Shown: positions 1 through 5,727, counted from the stretch's first letter. The stretch is DNA of 45,181 nt from a virus (IMGVR_UViG_3300028388_003590:1-45181); one strand, 5' to 3'. The notes: a model not told the origin generated them from the letters alone. Translations and numbers: made by a program.

Positions 1-744
1 CAGCGTTTATGGAATCTTCCTGTAACGGGTATATGCAGTGATGTGGACTGGCATCATTTAACGATGAACAGGCCGACATATCGCGGTGGTTATTTTGAGT
101 TAAGGGAGATACCGAAGATGATATACAGGGTATGTGAGGGTTCGGAGAGAGTGGGTGGGTATGGTTTGGGTTTATTAGATGTGGCGTTAAGGGATATAAA
201 TAAGCAAGAGAAGCCATTTGGTAGGAATGTGGGCAGGGCGATAGGGCATTTGGTGCAGGGGAGTCAGGTAACGGGTGTGGAGACAGTGGTGGCATCGGAG
301 TACAAGAGGTACTGGGGCATATCGAATATGAAGTTTTTCCCATTATGGAGTGTAATAGGGATTTCTAGTTGGTTTGCGATTTACTATGAAGCGGAGAGTT
401 GGTGTGAGATACCATTTGGGGATTGGTTTGGGAGTGTAGATCAGTTAATGGAGTGGGGAGATCGGATGGGAATAAAGAGGTCAGGGGATGATATAGGGTA
501 TTGTCGCCCTGGGGAGTTATTTTGCATGGGTTTAGTGGGTTGGGATTATGAGAAGAAGGGTTATAATTTGAGTGGTAAGGTTAGGGGTGGCCATGCGGGT
601 TTAGTGTTATGGGATAAGGGTGAGAGTGTGCAGACTTTGGAGTGTTGCAGTGGGAATGGTGTGAGAGTGAGGTCACGTTTAAAGAGTGACATAGATGCTG
701 TGGTGGATTGGGAGTTATTGGTGGAGAGAGAGGAGATGGAGTAA
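1..744 (+). CDS. Partial gene, possible NlpC/P60- or CHAP-like cell-wall hydrolase
   Basis: The frame is open from base 1, so the gene probably begins upstream of the window; the first possible starts inside (GTG at 43, ATG at 64) have no ribosome binding site. The C-terminal half has the order seen in papain-like phage peptidases: a Trp-Cys pair (SWCEIPFGDW), then a Pro-Gly turn (YCRPGELFCMG), then a Gly-His strand (GGHAGLVLW) and a final strand with ECCSGNGVRVRSR. In NlpC/P60 and CHAP domains the Cys and His are catalytic and the last strands form the core. This would make it a peptidoglycan amidase or endopeptidase for lysis or entry. Against this, the Cys context is not a textbook motif. 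The coding strand is extremely poor in C. The gene ends in a TAATG overlap with the next gene, so the two are probably cotranscribed. Confidence 0.5.
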   Translation, partial: QRLWNLPVTGICSDVDWHHLTMNRPTYRGGYFELREIPKMIYRVCEGSERVGGYGLGLLDVALRDINKQEKPFGRNVGRAIGHLVQGSQVTGVETVVASEYKRYWGISNMKFFPLWSVIGISSWFAIYYEAESWCEIPFGDWFGSVDQLMEWGDRMGIKRSGDDIGYCRPGELFCMGLVGWDYEKKGYNLSGKVRGGHAGLVLWDKGESVQTLECCSGNGVRVRSRLKSDIDAVVDWELLVEREEME

Positions 745-1115
745 TGAGTGATGGCATAAGAGAGTTGAGATGTAGGGAGTCAGCAAGGGAGCGTTCATTA
801 TGTTTAAAGCGCTCAGGCATGACAGTGAGAGAGGTACATGAGGTAATGAGCCAAGAGGGTTGGTTGAATGAGAATACGGGTAAGGCGTATGGTTTGTTTA
901 CTTTACGTCAGTGGTGTCATGGGGTGAGTGACCAGCGTGGTTATCGCAATCCACCGAGTGAGTTAAGTGAGAGTGAGCGTAAGGCTAGGCATTTGGAACA
1001 GATGCGTGATTGGCGACTGAGAAATAAGGCGCATTGTCGAGCTTATGATGATTGGTATAGGAAAGAATTTAAGAATAAGGGTAATACCAATAAGGCTAAG
1101 AGTAAGGTGGGATGA
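744..1115 (+). CDS. Small basic protein with a possible helix-turn-helix
   Basis: The ATG at 744 overlaps the stop of the previous gene (TAATG) and is preceded by a purine-rich GAGAGAGGAG, so this start is preferred over an in-frame upstream one at 708. The 123-residue product has a segment (about residues 27-60, SGMTVREVHEVMSQEGWLN then LFTLRQW) that resembles the helix-turn-helix of recombinase or resolvase DNA-binding domains. It ends in a Lys/Asn-rich tail. A DNA-binding or regulatory role is an inference; no catalytic motif is visible. It is the last plus-strand gene before a convergent minus-strand cluster, with about 160 bases between them in which I see no gene and no convincing terminator. 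Confidence 0.6.
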   Translation: MSDGIRELRCRESARERSLCLKRSGMTVREVHEVMSQEGWLNENTGKAYGLFTLRQWCHGVSDQRGYRNPPSELSESERKARHLEQMRDWRLRNKAHCRAYDDWYRKEFKNKGNTNKAKSKVG

Positions 1116-1277
1116 TAGCTATTGTGCTATATGAGTTCTTAGTGTTTTACTTGGCCTTAAGTTTTTGGAAAGTATAGTTAGGTGGTATCTGTTTTATTAC
1201 CACTTTGAGTCGATGAAGTCTTGGTATCTTTGTACTAGATTTTCAGGTGAGTCCTATGAGTTTCATAGTATCTCCAT

Positions 1278-1616
1278 TTATTGTTGTTTAAGGAATGAGA
1301 TTAATTTTTCACAGACAGTCTCTGGAGTGATTTCGTTAGAGTTTTCTGTGAGGATATGATTAGTATCTTCTTTATTGGGCTGTGATAGTAGGATATGTAT
1401 ATTGATTTTATGTAGTGAGTCTAGGTCTAGGTCTAGGAATAGGTATATGGTTGCTTCATTTTGGTTGATTAGTGTATGGGCTTTAAGTGCAGGGTCAAAG
1501 GCTTGGCCTTGAATCTCTGTGTTATAGAGCAATACAGAGTGATTTTTATGAATAAAGGCTTGAATACTACTTATGAATGAGTGTTGGCCAGTTCTTAGAT
1601 GATATAGAAAGTTCAT
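1278..1616 (-). CDS. Hypothetical protein, 112 aa
   Basis: I do not recognise a family. The product is a soluble small protein with a mixed alpha/beta look and an acidic-hydrophobic stretch, IYLFLDLDLDSLHKINIHI. The DLDLDSL part is encoded by three tandem TCTAGG hexamers on the plus strand (1420-1437). It is the last gene of the minus-strand set that starts near 2794. The end, with ITPETVCEKLISFL, resembles the end of the neighbouring minus-strand gene (LSPDSISATILYYC), and both carry an H-x(0,1)-S-V-L segment near the middle, so they may be diverged duplicates. That relation is weak and seen by eye only. The coding strand is rich in A and C and poor in G. Confidence 0.6.
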   Translation of the reverse strand: MNFLYHLRTGQHSFISSIQAFIHKNHSVLLYNTEIQGQAFDPALKAHTLINQNEATIYLFLDLDLDSLHKINIHILLSQPNKEDTNHILTENSNEITPETVCEKLISFLKQQ

Positions 1617-1646
1617 TATTTGCGCTCTGTGGTGTTTAATTATTGA

Positions 1647-2012
1647 TTAGCAGTAGTAGAGGATAGTGGCGGAGATGCTATCAGGTGAGAGGTTTTTATT
1701 ATTCTCGACCCAAGTTGAGACATTGTGACCACTTAGCGGGCAATCTACTGAGAGTGTGAGATAAGAGTTCTCTAGGTCTATAGGGAGTATTTGTAATTCA
1801 ACAGAGATAGAGAAGTCTGATTGTGTATAAGTGTTAAGGGTGATGGTTGGGGTATTGGAGATAAGTTCTACATTGAGAACAGAGATATGCTGAGCCCACA
1901 TTTCTTTGATGCTTGCTTTAACGTCATTGAGAAAGTTGATGTGGGCTTGGCTGATGTACTGGTTGAGTGAGAGAGGTGAGATTTGAAAGTTTTCAGCGTT
2001 TAGTTGGTTCAT
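1647..2012 (-). CDS. Hypothetical protein, 121 aa
   Basis: This is an unrecognised small protein. Residues 20-45 look helical and the rest shows alternating hydrophobic residues (ITLNTYTQSDFSISVELQILP) typical of beta strands. The start has a CTGGAG ribosome binding site about 8 bases upstream. The leader carries a 20-bp palindrome (2037-2056) and a near copy of the recurrent 14-bp word (2094-2107), so it may have its own regulation, separate from the gene upstream at 2118-2459. It may be a distant duplicate of the next gene downstream. Confidence 0.6.
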   Translation of the reverse strand: MNQLNAENFQISPLSLNQYISQAHINFLNDVKASIKEMWAQHISVLNVELISNTPTITLNTYTQSDFSISVELQILPIDLENSYLTLSVDCPLSGHNVSTWVENNKNLSPDSISATILYYC

Positions 2013-2036
2013 TGTGTACTCCAGAGAGGTTAATGA

Positions 2037-2056
2037 TTAAGCCACTGGTGGCTTAA
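2037..2056. promoter_or_regulatory. 20-bp palindrome upstream of a minus-strand gene
   Basis: TTAAGCCACTGGTGGCTTAA has two perfect 9-bp arms around a 2-bp centre. It lies 24 bases before the ATG at 2012, just upstream of the ribosome binding site. The half-site TTAAGCC also occurs once more on the minus strand a few tens of bases further upstream. No T-run follows on either strand, so it is more like an operator for a dimeric repressor or an RNA leader hairpin than a terminator. Confidence 0.5.
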
Positions 2057-2093
2057 CTATTTGAGTTGCTTAGGCTTAATGTGATTGGTTGAG

Positions 2094-2107
2094 AGTTATT
2101 GGAAACT
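2094..2107 (-). repeat. Near copy of the recurrent 14-bp word
   Basis: On the minus strand this reads AGTTTCCAATAACT, 13 of 14 bases equal to the word AGTTTCCAACAACT found exactly at four other places in the window. It is between genes, in the leader of the minus-strand gene starting at 2012, and has the same orientation as transcription. Confidence 0.5.
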
Positions 2108-2117
2108 ATGGATAGGG

Positions 2118-2459
2118 CTACCAATTTTTATTTTGGAGCCATTGTTCATGGCTAATAGCTGAGAGGGTATCGAGGTGAGTTTCAGCTTTAAGTAGCAGGA
2201 CTTTATTGAGCAGATCGGCTTGTGAGTAGCCATTGATTTGTGTATGGGGGTCTAGGTATTCATTTTCTAGGTTTAGGTCGATACGTTGTGTAGTCCAGTG
2301 GAATAATGCGCATGAGAGGACATAGAGTTTATATTTTTCAAAGTAGATGTCATCTGTGTACTCTTTAGATTGTTCTAGCCATTGTTTTTTATCGGCCCAA
2401 GAGAGTGTTTTACGGAGTTGGTGATAAAGGGTAAGTTCTTGGTTAGTGAAGAAAGCCAT
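2118..2459 (-). CDS. Hypothetical protein, 113 aa
   Basis: I do not recognise a family. The product is highly helical and rich in aromatic residues and Gln/Asn (LYHQLRKTLSWADKKQWLEQ), with a central Cys-containing helix (LYVLSCALFHWTTQRI). No membrane segment or signal peptide is evident. Its start overlaps the stop of the small gene before it (TAATG), which points to translational coupling in one minus-strand transcript. Confidence 0.6.
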   Translation of the reverse strand: MAFFTNQELTLYHQLRKTLSWADKKQWLEQSKEYTDDIYFEKYKLYVLSCALFHWTTQRIDLNLENEYLDPHTQINGYSQADLLNKVLLLKAETHLDTLSAISHEQWLQNKNW

Positions 2460-2611
2460 TACTTTGCCTTTTTATTTTTGAGGGTGTGTAGGAATGTTTT
2501 GAGGTCGATTAGCTCTTTTACCAACTGGTGGTGTATGGAGTGTGGGATAAGTGGGTTGCAGAGTGTGGCTTCGATGCGTTTAGTGCGGTTCTGTGCGTAC
2601 TGTTTTGTCAT
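2459..2611 (-). CDS. Micro-protein, 50 aa, paralogue of the next gene upstream
   Basis: A short frame encodes a basic 50-residue protein beginning MTKQYAQNRTKRIEATL and containing LVKELIDLKTFL. It is clearly a duplicate of the 47-residue protein encoded just upstream on the same strand: both start MTK, share a KRIE/KKIE segment and an ELIDLKT helix, and keep stretches of identical DNA (plus-strand word GAGGTCGATTAGCTCT and the start context TTTTGTCATTATGTA). It overlaps the following gene by TAATG. Two short helices are predicted; the function is unknown, possibly a small regulator. Confidence 0.6.
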   Translation of the reverse strand: MTKQYAQNRTKRIEATLCNPLIPHSIHHQLVKELIDLKTFLHTLKNKKAK

Positions 2612-2650
2612 TATGTATTCCTTAGAATAATGTGTGAGTCTTATTGAGGG

Positions 2651-2794
2651 TTATGAGTATTTTTCAACCAGTAGTGTTTTGAGGTCGATTAGCTCTAGTT
2701 TAAGCTCATTGAGTAAGTAGTTTGGGATGGCATTATTGTTTTTGATGGTAGTTTCAATCTTCTTAATGCGGTTTAGAATTTTGCGTTTTGTCAT
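2651..2794 (-). CDS. Micro-protein, 47 aa, first gene after a minus-strand promoter
   Basis: The frame encodes MTKRKILNRIKKIETTIKN followed by a Leu-rich helix (LNELKLELIDLKTLL). It is the paralogue of the 50-residue protein that follows. The ribosome binding site CAGGAG lies just upstream of the ATG at 2794, and a TTGACA promoter with an overlapping palindrome lies 30-90 bases further upstream. It resembles a two-helix hairpin of the small-antirepressor or coiled-coil kind, but this is only a structural impression. Being first in the transcript and duplicated, it is probably expressed. Confidence 0.6.
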   Translation of the reverse strand: MTKRKILNRIKKIETTIKNNNAIPNYLLNELKLELIDLKTLLVEKYS

Positions 2795-2827
2795 TATGTA
2801 TACTCCTGAGAGTTAAAGGGTTGATTT

Positions 2828-2882
2828 AAGATTAAAGAATAATCTTGAGAATAGATGTACATACCTATTTGCGGTGTGTCAA
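2828..2882 (-). promoter_or_regulatory. Sigma-70-like promoter with palindromic operator
   Basis: On the minus strand a perfect -35 TTGACA (2882-2877) is followed after 17 bases by TACATC (2859-2854), a weak -10. Immediately downstream, where transcription would begin, is the inverted repeat AAGATTA-N5-TAATCTT (2828-2846). A palindrome over the start point is the usual place for a repressor operator. It would drive the small minus-strand genes from 2794 down. Confidence 0.5.
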
Positions 2883-2905
2883 CCATGTTTATAAAAAAAC
2901 TTTTT

Positions 2906-3397
2906 TTAATCTTCGATTTCCTCAGTGAAGCAAGTCTCTTGGTTAAAGTAGGAGATGTCAACATAGGTATTTAGGACTCTTTGGGCGTATTTGAACTCTG
3001 ATCGACCTCTTTCACATTTACCTTTGAATCCTCTGTTGTATTGTGCGAGGGCTTTGCATTTTTTATTATTATTGAGAGTGAGGAACTTTTTAATAGCTGA
3101 GATGCCTGCTTGTGTGTAATTGCAATGCCCAGAGGTGGGGCAGTGGTATTTGGGTAGAACCCCTAGTGGGCCTTTTGCGCCTTTGTGGCTTGTCAGGTTT
3201 TCAAATCTTGTTTCTTGGTAAGCGACTGAAATGGCGAGTATGGGGTCTACTTTTTGTTTAATGGCTTCCTTAGCGACTTGACGACAAATCTTCATTCGGC
3301 TTGGAATCGTTTTTGATATTTTCTTTTGGTAGGATGTAGATGCGTTAGGTGACATAATGTTAAGCATGACTATCCAACATAAGTTTGTAAGGTTCAT
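2906..3397 (-). CDS. Lytic transglycosylase (SLT domain), probable endolysin
   Basis: This enzyme would cleave the glycan strands of peptidoglycan between MurNAc and GlcNAc. The SLT-fold signature is visible in order: the catalytic Glu62 in AYQETRFE, then GAKGPLGVLP (the family GAxGxMQxxP), then ALAQYNRG (AYNxG) and YAQRVLN at the end. Residues 1-18 form a hydrophobic N-terminus (LCWIVMLNIM) that may be a signal or signal-anchor sequence, so export through the Sec system is plausible. Length, 163 residues, suits a single-domain phage enzyme. Its ATG overlaps the RusA stop (ATGA), so it is in the same operon. An A7-C-T7 dyad on the plus strand lies just past the stop and may act as a weak terminator. 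An internal virion role instead of lysis cannot be excluded. Confidence 0.85.
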   Translation of the reverse strand: MNLTNLCWIVMLNIMSPNASTSYQKKISKTIPSRMKICRQVAKEAIKQKVDPILAISVAYQETRFENLTSHKGAKGPLGVLPKYHCPTSGHCNYTQAGISAIKKFLTLNNNKKCKALAQYNRGFKGKCERGRSEFKYAQRVLNTYVDISYFNQETCFTEEIED

Positions 3398-3786
3398 AGG
3401 GCTTCCTTTATTTGGACTTCTGTCCGCGCAGGCTTGTTGCGTTCTGCGTAGTATTTATAAGCGTGTATGATGCAGACTTGTGCATCATCTTGTAGTGTTT
3501 TATTGAGTGCGTCTAAGACTGCTTTGATGATGTTGTCAAGGTCAGGTCTTTTAGTATGCAGAATAAGGCCATCTGGATGCTTTTTAGGCATAAGCCTTTG
3601 GGGTCTTGGGAAGATTGCATTGAGTGTGACCTCGATTGGGCCTTGTATGTTTTGCTCTTGGATAAGTGCTTTGAGGGCATTCTCATAATCTTTTGTTCTT
3701 TTGGGAGTATAGGCTCTGCCATTGCCAAATCTTGGTCTACCTTTAGGTACAGGAGTACCTAGTAGGGTAATGGTGATGGGAGTCAT
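3394..3786 (-). CDS. rusA: RusA family Holliday-junction resolvase
   Basis: RusA enzymes are dimeric Mg2+-dependent nucleases that cut branched DNA, in phages usually recombination or packaging intermediates. The 130-residue product shows the full pattern: the N-terminal strand LLGTPVPKGRPRF, YTPKRTKDYE, the acidic motif KRPDLDNIIKAVLDAL (Asp82 and Asp84) and DDAQV (Asp100, Asp101), all metal-binding positions in the family. The ATG at 3786 is chosen because it overlaps the previous stop (ATGA) and has GGAAA upstream; an in-frame start 21 bases earlier is less likely. The downstream transglycosylase starts inside its stop codon. Confidence 0.93.
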   Translation of the reverse strand: MTPITITLLGTPVPKGRPRFGNGRAYTPKRTKDYENALKALIQEQNIQGPIEVTLNAIFPRPQRLMPKKHPDGLILHTKRPDLDNIIKAVLDALNKTLQDDAQVCIIHAYKYYAERNKPARTEVQIKEAL

Positions 3787-3998
3787 TGGAATTTCCTTAC
3801 AGTCCAATACTGGCCTTTGTTTTTACGATCATCATCTAAGTAAACAACTGAGTAGTTATTCTCTTTCATAAATCGAGTTGCTTCATAGAAGCAATCAAAG
3901 TGACCAATGAGTTCTTGTTCTTGATCAACAGACAAGTAAATCTCAACCCATTCGTATGGCTTTTTATCTCTAGTGTCGGTGATAATGACTTCTCTCAT
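3783..3998 (-). CDS. Hypothetical protein, 71 aa
   Basis: This is a small acidic/aromatic protein of unknown function, with a beta-type start (EVIITDTRDKKPYEWVEIYLSV) and a helix that follows (CFYEATRFMKENN). No known motif is recognised. It overlaps the rusA start by ATGA. Its own start context, GAGTAAAGTCATGA, is identical to that of the ABC-ATPase gene further upstream, which suggests that the ABC-GNAT gene was inserted just before this gene. Confidence 0.65.
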   Translation of the reverse strand: MREVIITDTRDKKPYEWVEIYLSVDQEQELIGHFDCFYEATRFMKENNYSVVYLDDDRKNKGQYWTVRKFQ

Positions 3999-4008
3999 GA
4001 CTTTACTC
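3995..4008. repeat. 14-bp direct repeat, left copy, flanking the ABC-GNAT gene
   Basis: TCATGACTTTACTC occurs here and again at 4877-4890, in the same orientation, bracketing the broken ABC-GNAT gene. On the minus strand each copy contains the start codon of the gene that follows it. Confidence 0.75.
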
Positions 4009-4014
4009 TCTTTC

Positions 4015-4377
4015 TCAAATGTTGCCGATATATTCGTGTGAATAGGTCAATCTATATTTATGTATCATTTTATTTTTTGCGTCATATTTATTTAGACCTT
4101 TATAGTCTAAGCGTTTTTTTTTATTTTTAGAGGTGGCTATCCACTTTGTAGACCTTTCTCTACTCTCACCTAGCTTTGGGTGAGCGGTTTTAGCAAAAAA
4201 TCTTTTATTGCTGTTAATGTATAAGCTTGCTACGTAGTCAGATAGTTGCTTACTTAATCCTAAACCTTGAAAATCTGGGTGTATTACCAACCTATGACCT
4301 TTAAAAGCATTTTTTATATACCCATTAGGGAATGATAAAACGGAATAGAACCCAACCAAGTGAGAATCGGAACTCAT
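4015..4377 (-). CDS. GNAT acyltransferase fragment (C-terminal half of a broken ABC-GNAT gene)
   Basis: The visible frame gives 120 residues with a GNAT core: GFYSVLSFPNG (beta 4), then RLVIHPDFQGLGLSKQLSDYV, the acetyl-CoA-binding R/Q-x-x-G-x-G/A region with a following helix, and a C-terminal RLTYSHEYIG. Reading further upstream in the same frame, to about 4470, gives more family sequence with no start codon (NPCSTKAWKFFKDFHYL). This matches the acyltransferase half of proteins in which an ABC ATPase is fused to a GNAT domain (the COG2401 type). The phage Mu Mom DNA-modifying enzyme has the same general fold. Here the upstream part is out of frame with the ATPase, so a full product is not made. 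The ATG at 4377 would remove the first strand and helix, so activity is doubtful. Confidence 0.7.
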   Translation of the reverse strand: MSSDSHLVGFYSVLSFPNGYIKNAFKGHRLVIHPDFQGLGLSKQLSDYVASLYINSNKRFFAKTAHPKLGESRERSTKWIATSKNKKKRLDYKGLNKYDAKNKMIHKYRLTYSHEYIGNI

Positions 4378-4412
4378 AATCCAGCAGTTAGCTGATTTGT
4401 TTATATTCCCTG

Positions 4413-4880
4413 TTAAATAGTGAAAGTCTTTGAAAAACTTCCAAGCTTTGGTTGAACAAGGATTGATTTCTCGTCAAAAACTTTATCGTTATTTTTTAAG
4501 GCAAAAGCTAGATCGCATCTGTGTTTTTCCCCATTACTTAGTACATGATATGGTCTGCATAAAGATGGTATTGTTCCTAGACCCATAGACATAAGCAGAT
4601 CAAGGTCTACTTGACTAGCAATAGCTTTATTAGGATTCGGCTTAAAGTTTGTACTTTCCCCAAACTCTTTTAACAAACTGCTTTTACCAGTACCGCTTGG
4701 GCCTACGATAACTCCAATGTTGAAGTTTGTAGGTTTAATAAAGCTTGGAACAACAAATGAGCTTTCACCAGAGAACTCATAATCGTTGGCCTTTGATAGT
4801 TGTATTAGGGTCTCGTCTAAGTCAACCTTACTTTTTAAAGTGTTGCCCCCTACTGTTTGGTTATCAAATAAACCTTTCAT
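4413..4880 (-). CDS. ABC-type ATPase fragment (N-terminal half of a broken ABC-GNAT gene)
   Basis: The 155-residue frame has a clear Walker A (GPSGTGKS, residues 60-67), an ABC signature (LSNGEKHR, about 114-121) and a Walker B ending VFDE (about 134-137). The D-loop, switch His and the rest of the domain that should follow are missing; instead the frame runs 18 residues out of phase and stops. After a -1 shift at the codon following FDE the reading continues directly into the GNAT domain. So a segment between Walker B and the GNAT domain was lost, with a frameshift, or the assembly has an error here. The ATG overlaps the previous stop (ATGA). Intact relatives are usually predicted to modify a nucleic acid or protein; this copy is probably inactive. 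Confidence 0.75.
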   Translation of the reverse strand: MKGLFDNQTVGGNTLKSKVDLDETLIQLSKANDYEFSGESSFVVPSFIKPTNFNIGVIVGPSGTGKSSLLKEFGESTNFKPNPNKAIASQVDLDLLMSMGLGTIPSLCRPYHVLSNGEKHRCDLAFALKNNDKVFDEKSILVQPKLGSFSKTFTI

Positions 4881-4890
4881 GACTTTACTC
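4877..4890. repeat. 14-bp direct repeat, right copy, flanking the ABC-GNAT gene
   Basis: This is the second copy of TCATGACTTTACTC (first at 3995-4008), 882 bases away. It covers the stop of the 62-residue gene and the start of the ATPase. The identity is consistent with insertion or exchange of the ABC-GNAT gene by recombination. Confidence 0.75.
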
Positions 4891-5065
4891 GCTTCCTGAC
4901 AATGTAGAGTGCTTGGTTAGGGCCACCTTTTTTGATTTGCACTTGTTTCTTAAATTTAGAGAACTGAGTGCCATAGCCCCGTTCAACCCAAAGCTGACAT
5001 TCAGCCTTAGCTTCTAGGTAATTAGGTGTAATTAGAGTTATATCCCAAGGTATTTGTTTCTTCAT
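4877..5065 (-). CDS. Hypothetical protein, 62 aa, first gene of a minus-strand operon
   Basis: The start at 5065 (MKKQIPWDITLITPNYLEAK) has AAGGAC 7-12 bases upstream and is preferred to in-frame codons further up. The protein is basic, with a helix (NYLEAKAECQLWVERGYGTQF) and a Lys-rich strand region (FKKQVQIKKGG) ending in YIVRKRVKS. I do not recognise a family. The end, with Gly-Gly-Pro and basic residues, could bind nucleic acid, but this is speculative. It leads the operon that runs to the transglycosylase. Confidence 0.6.
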   Translation of the reverse strand: MKKQIPWDITLITPNYLEAKAECQLWVERGYGTQFSKFKKQVQIKKGGPNQALYIVRKRVKS

Positions 5066-5114
5066 GGTTTTGTCCTTTGTGCATACACAAGATAGGTGCA
5101 TTCCCTTACTACTA

Positions 5115-5174
5115 ATACTAGCATATTGCAAGGCTTAATTTGATCTTTATACTTTTATGGGAGTTGGTTATAAT
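5115..5174. promoter_or_regulatory. Divergent promoter region
   Basis: The gap between the minus-strand operon (start 5065) and the plus-strand genes (start 5211) holds a perfect TATAAT at 5169-5174 facing right, with only a poor -35. Facing left is an extended -10, TGCTAGTAT (5123-5115), about 45 bases before the first minus-strand ATG. Both assignments rest on consensus matching only. Confidence 0.35.
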
Positions 5175-5210
5175 ACGTCAATACTGATTAGTAAGGCTTG
5201 GAGTGTCATA

Positions 5211-5471
5211 ATGAGAATTAATATGGATTTGGTATTTAAGTTTTTAAGCTTGGGTTTAATCCCAGCTTTGATGTGGGTCAACTCGATTTCTGTTGAGGTT
5301 GCTTTGTTAAAGCGTGAACTTCAATTAAATCAAGCTAGGATTGAAAAGGTGGAAGCTCAGCAGAATAAAATACTAGAGTTGGTAAAAGACAATCAAATTG
5401 CTCTCAAAGGCATGGTTGTAACGATGAACTTTATGAAAGATATATTGCAGGACATTAAAAATGCTAAGTAG
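5211..5471 (+). CDS. Small membrane protein with coiled coil, holin/XhlA-like
   Basis: The ATG at 5211 follows TTGGAG at a good distance; an in-frame ATG at 5157 lacks this. The 86-residue product has one hydrophobic segment (about 7-24, FKFLSLGLIPALMWVNSI) followed by a heptad-like helix (LLKRELQLNQARIEKVEAQQNKILELV). This single-membrane-pass plus coiled-coil design is seen in phage holin accessory and spanin-like proteins, but also in many unknown phage proteins. It overlaps the next gene, which has the same architecture, by 11 bases. Confidence 0.6.
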   Translation: MRINMDLVFKFLSLGLIPALMWVNSISVEVALLKRELQLNQARIEKVEAQQNKILELVKDNQIALKGMVVTMNFMKDILQDIKNAK

Positions 5472-5727
5472 TCTAGCAAAAGGGGTCGCATTAATTATGC
5501 TTTGGGTCTTTGGTGCTTTAATTTACCAAGCCTTATTACATGGTGAGCATTATGCCATGCCTATTAGCCCAAAGAAGCGCAAAGCAGTACCTATGCTTTT
5601 AGAAATCAAGGTAAGAGATACTAAGCTTGATATGGGCGTTAAAGAGTTAGAACAACAAGTCAACCAAATGGCACTTGATATAATAGAATTAAAAATGAAA
5701 GAGGGAATCCCAAATGGATATAAATGA
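5461..5727 (+). CDS. Small membrane protein with coiled coil
   Basis: The 88-residue product has an N-terminal membrane segment (about 5-25, LAKGVALIMLWVFGALIYQAL), a basic KKRK stretch near residue 40, and a C-terminal heptad helix (VKELEQQVNQMALDIIELKM). The topology resembles inner-membrane spanins or holin partners, yet a separate spanin pair exists at 39809-40169, so a lysis role is uncertain. It starts within the previous gene and its end overlaps the MazG gene by 14 bases, so the three are translated as a unit. Confidence 0.6.
   Translation: MLSSLAKGVALIMLWVFGALIYQALLHGEHYAMPISPKKRKAVPMLLEIKVRDTKLDMGVKELEQQVNQMALDIIELKMKEGIPNGYK

Noticed and set aside
581-820. Minus-strand reading frame of 79 codons
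   Set aside because: It is the antisense of the two first plus-strand genes, rich in Pro, Ser and His because of the C-poor opposite strand, and without a binding site.
1165-1359. Plus-strand reading frame of 64 codons in the convergent gap
   Set aside because: No ribosome binding site, and half of it is antisense to the minus-strand gene at 1278-1616; composition is not protein-like.
1420-1437. Three TCTAGG units as a regulatory repeat
   Set aside because: They lie inside a reading frame and encode DLDLDSL; a simple coding microrepeat is enough to explain them.
2382-2630. Plus-strand reading frame of 82 codons
   Set aside because: It is antisense to the 113-residue gene and the 50-residue micro-gene, which have coupling overlaps and a paralogue in their favour.
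2884-2905. A7-C-T7 dyad after the transglycosylase gene as a strong terminator
   Set aside because: The arms are only A:T pairs with a one-base centre, so a stable RNA hairpin is unlikely; at most a weak signal.
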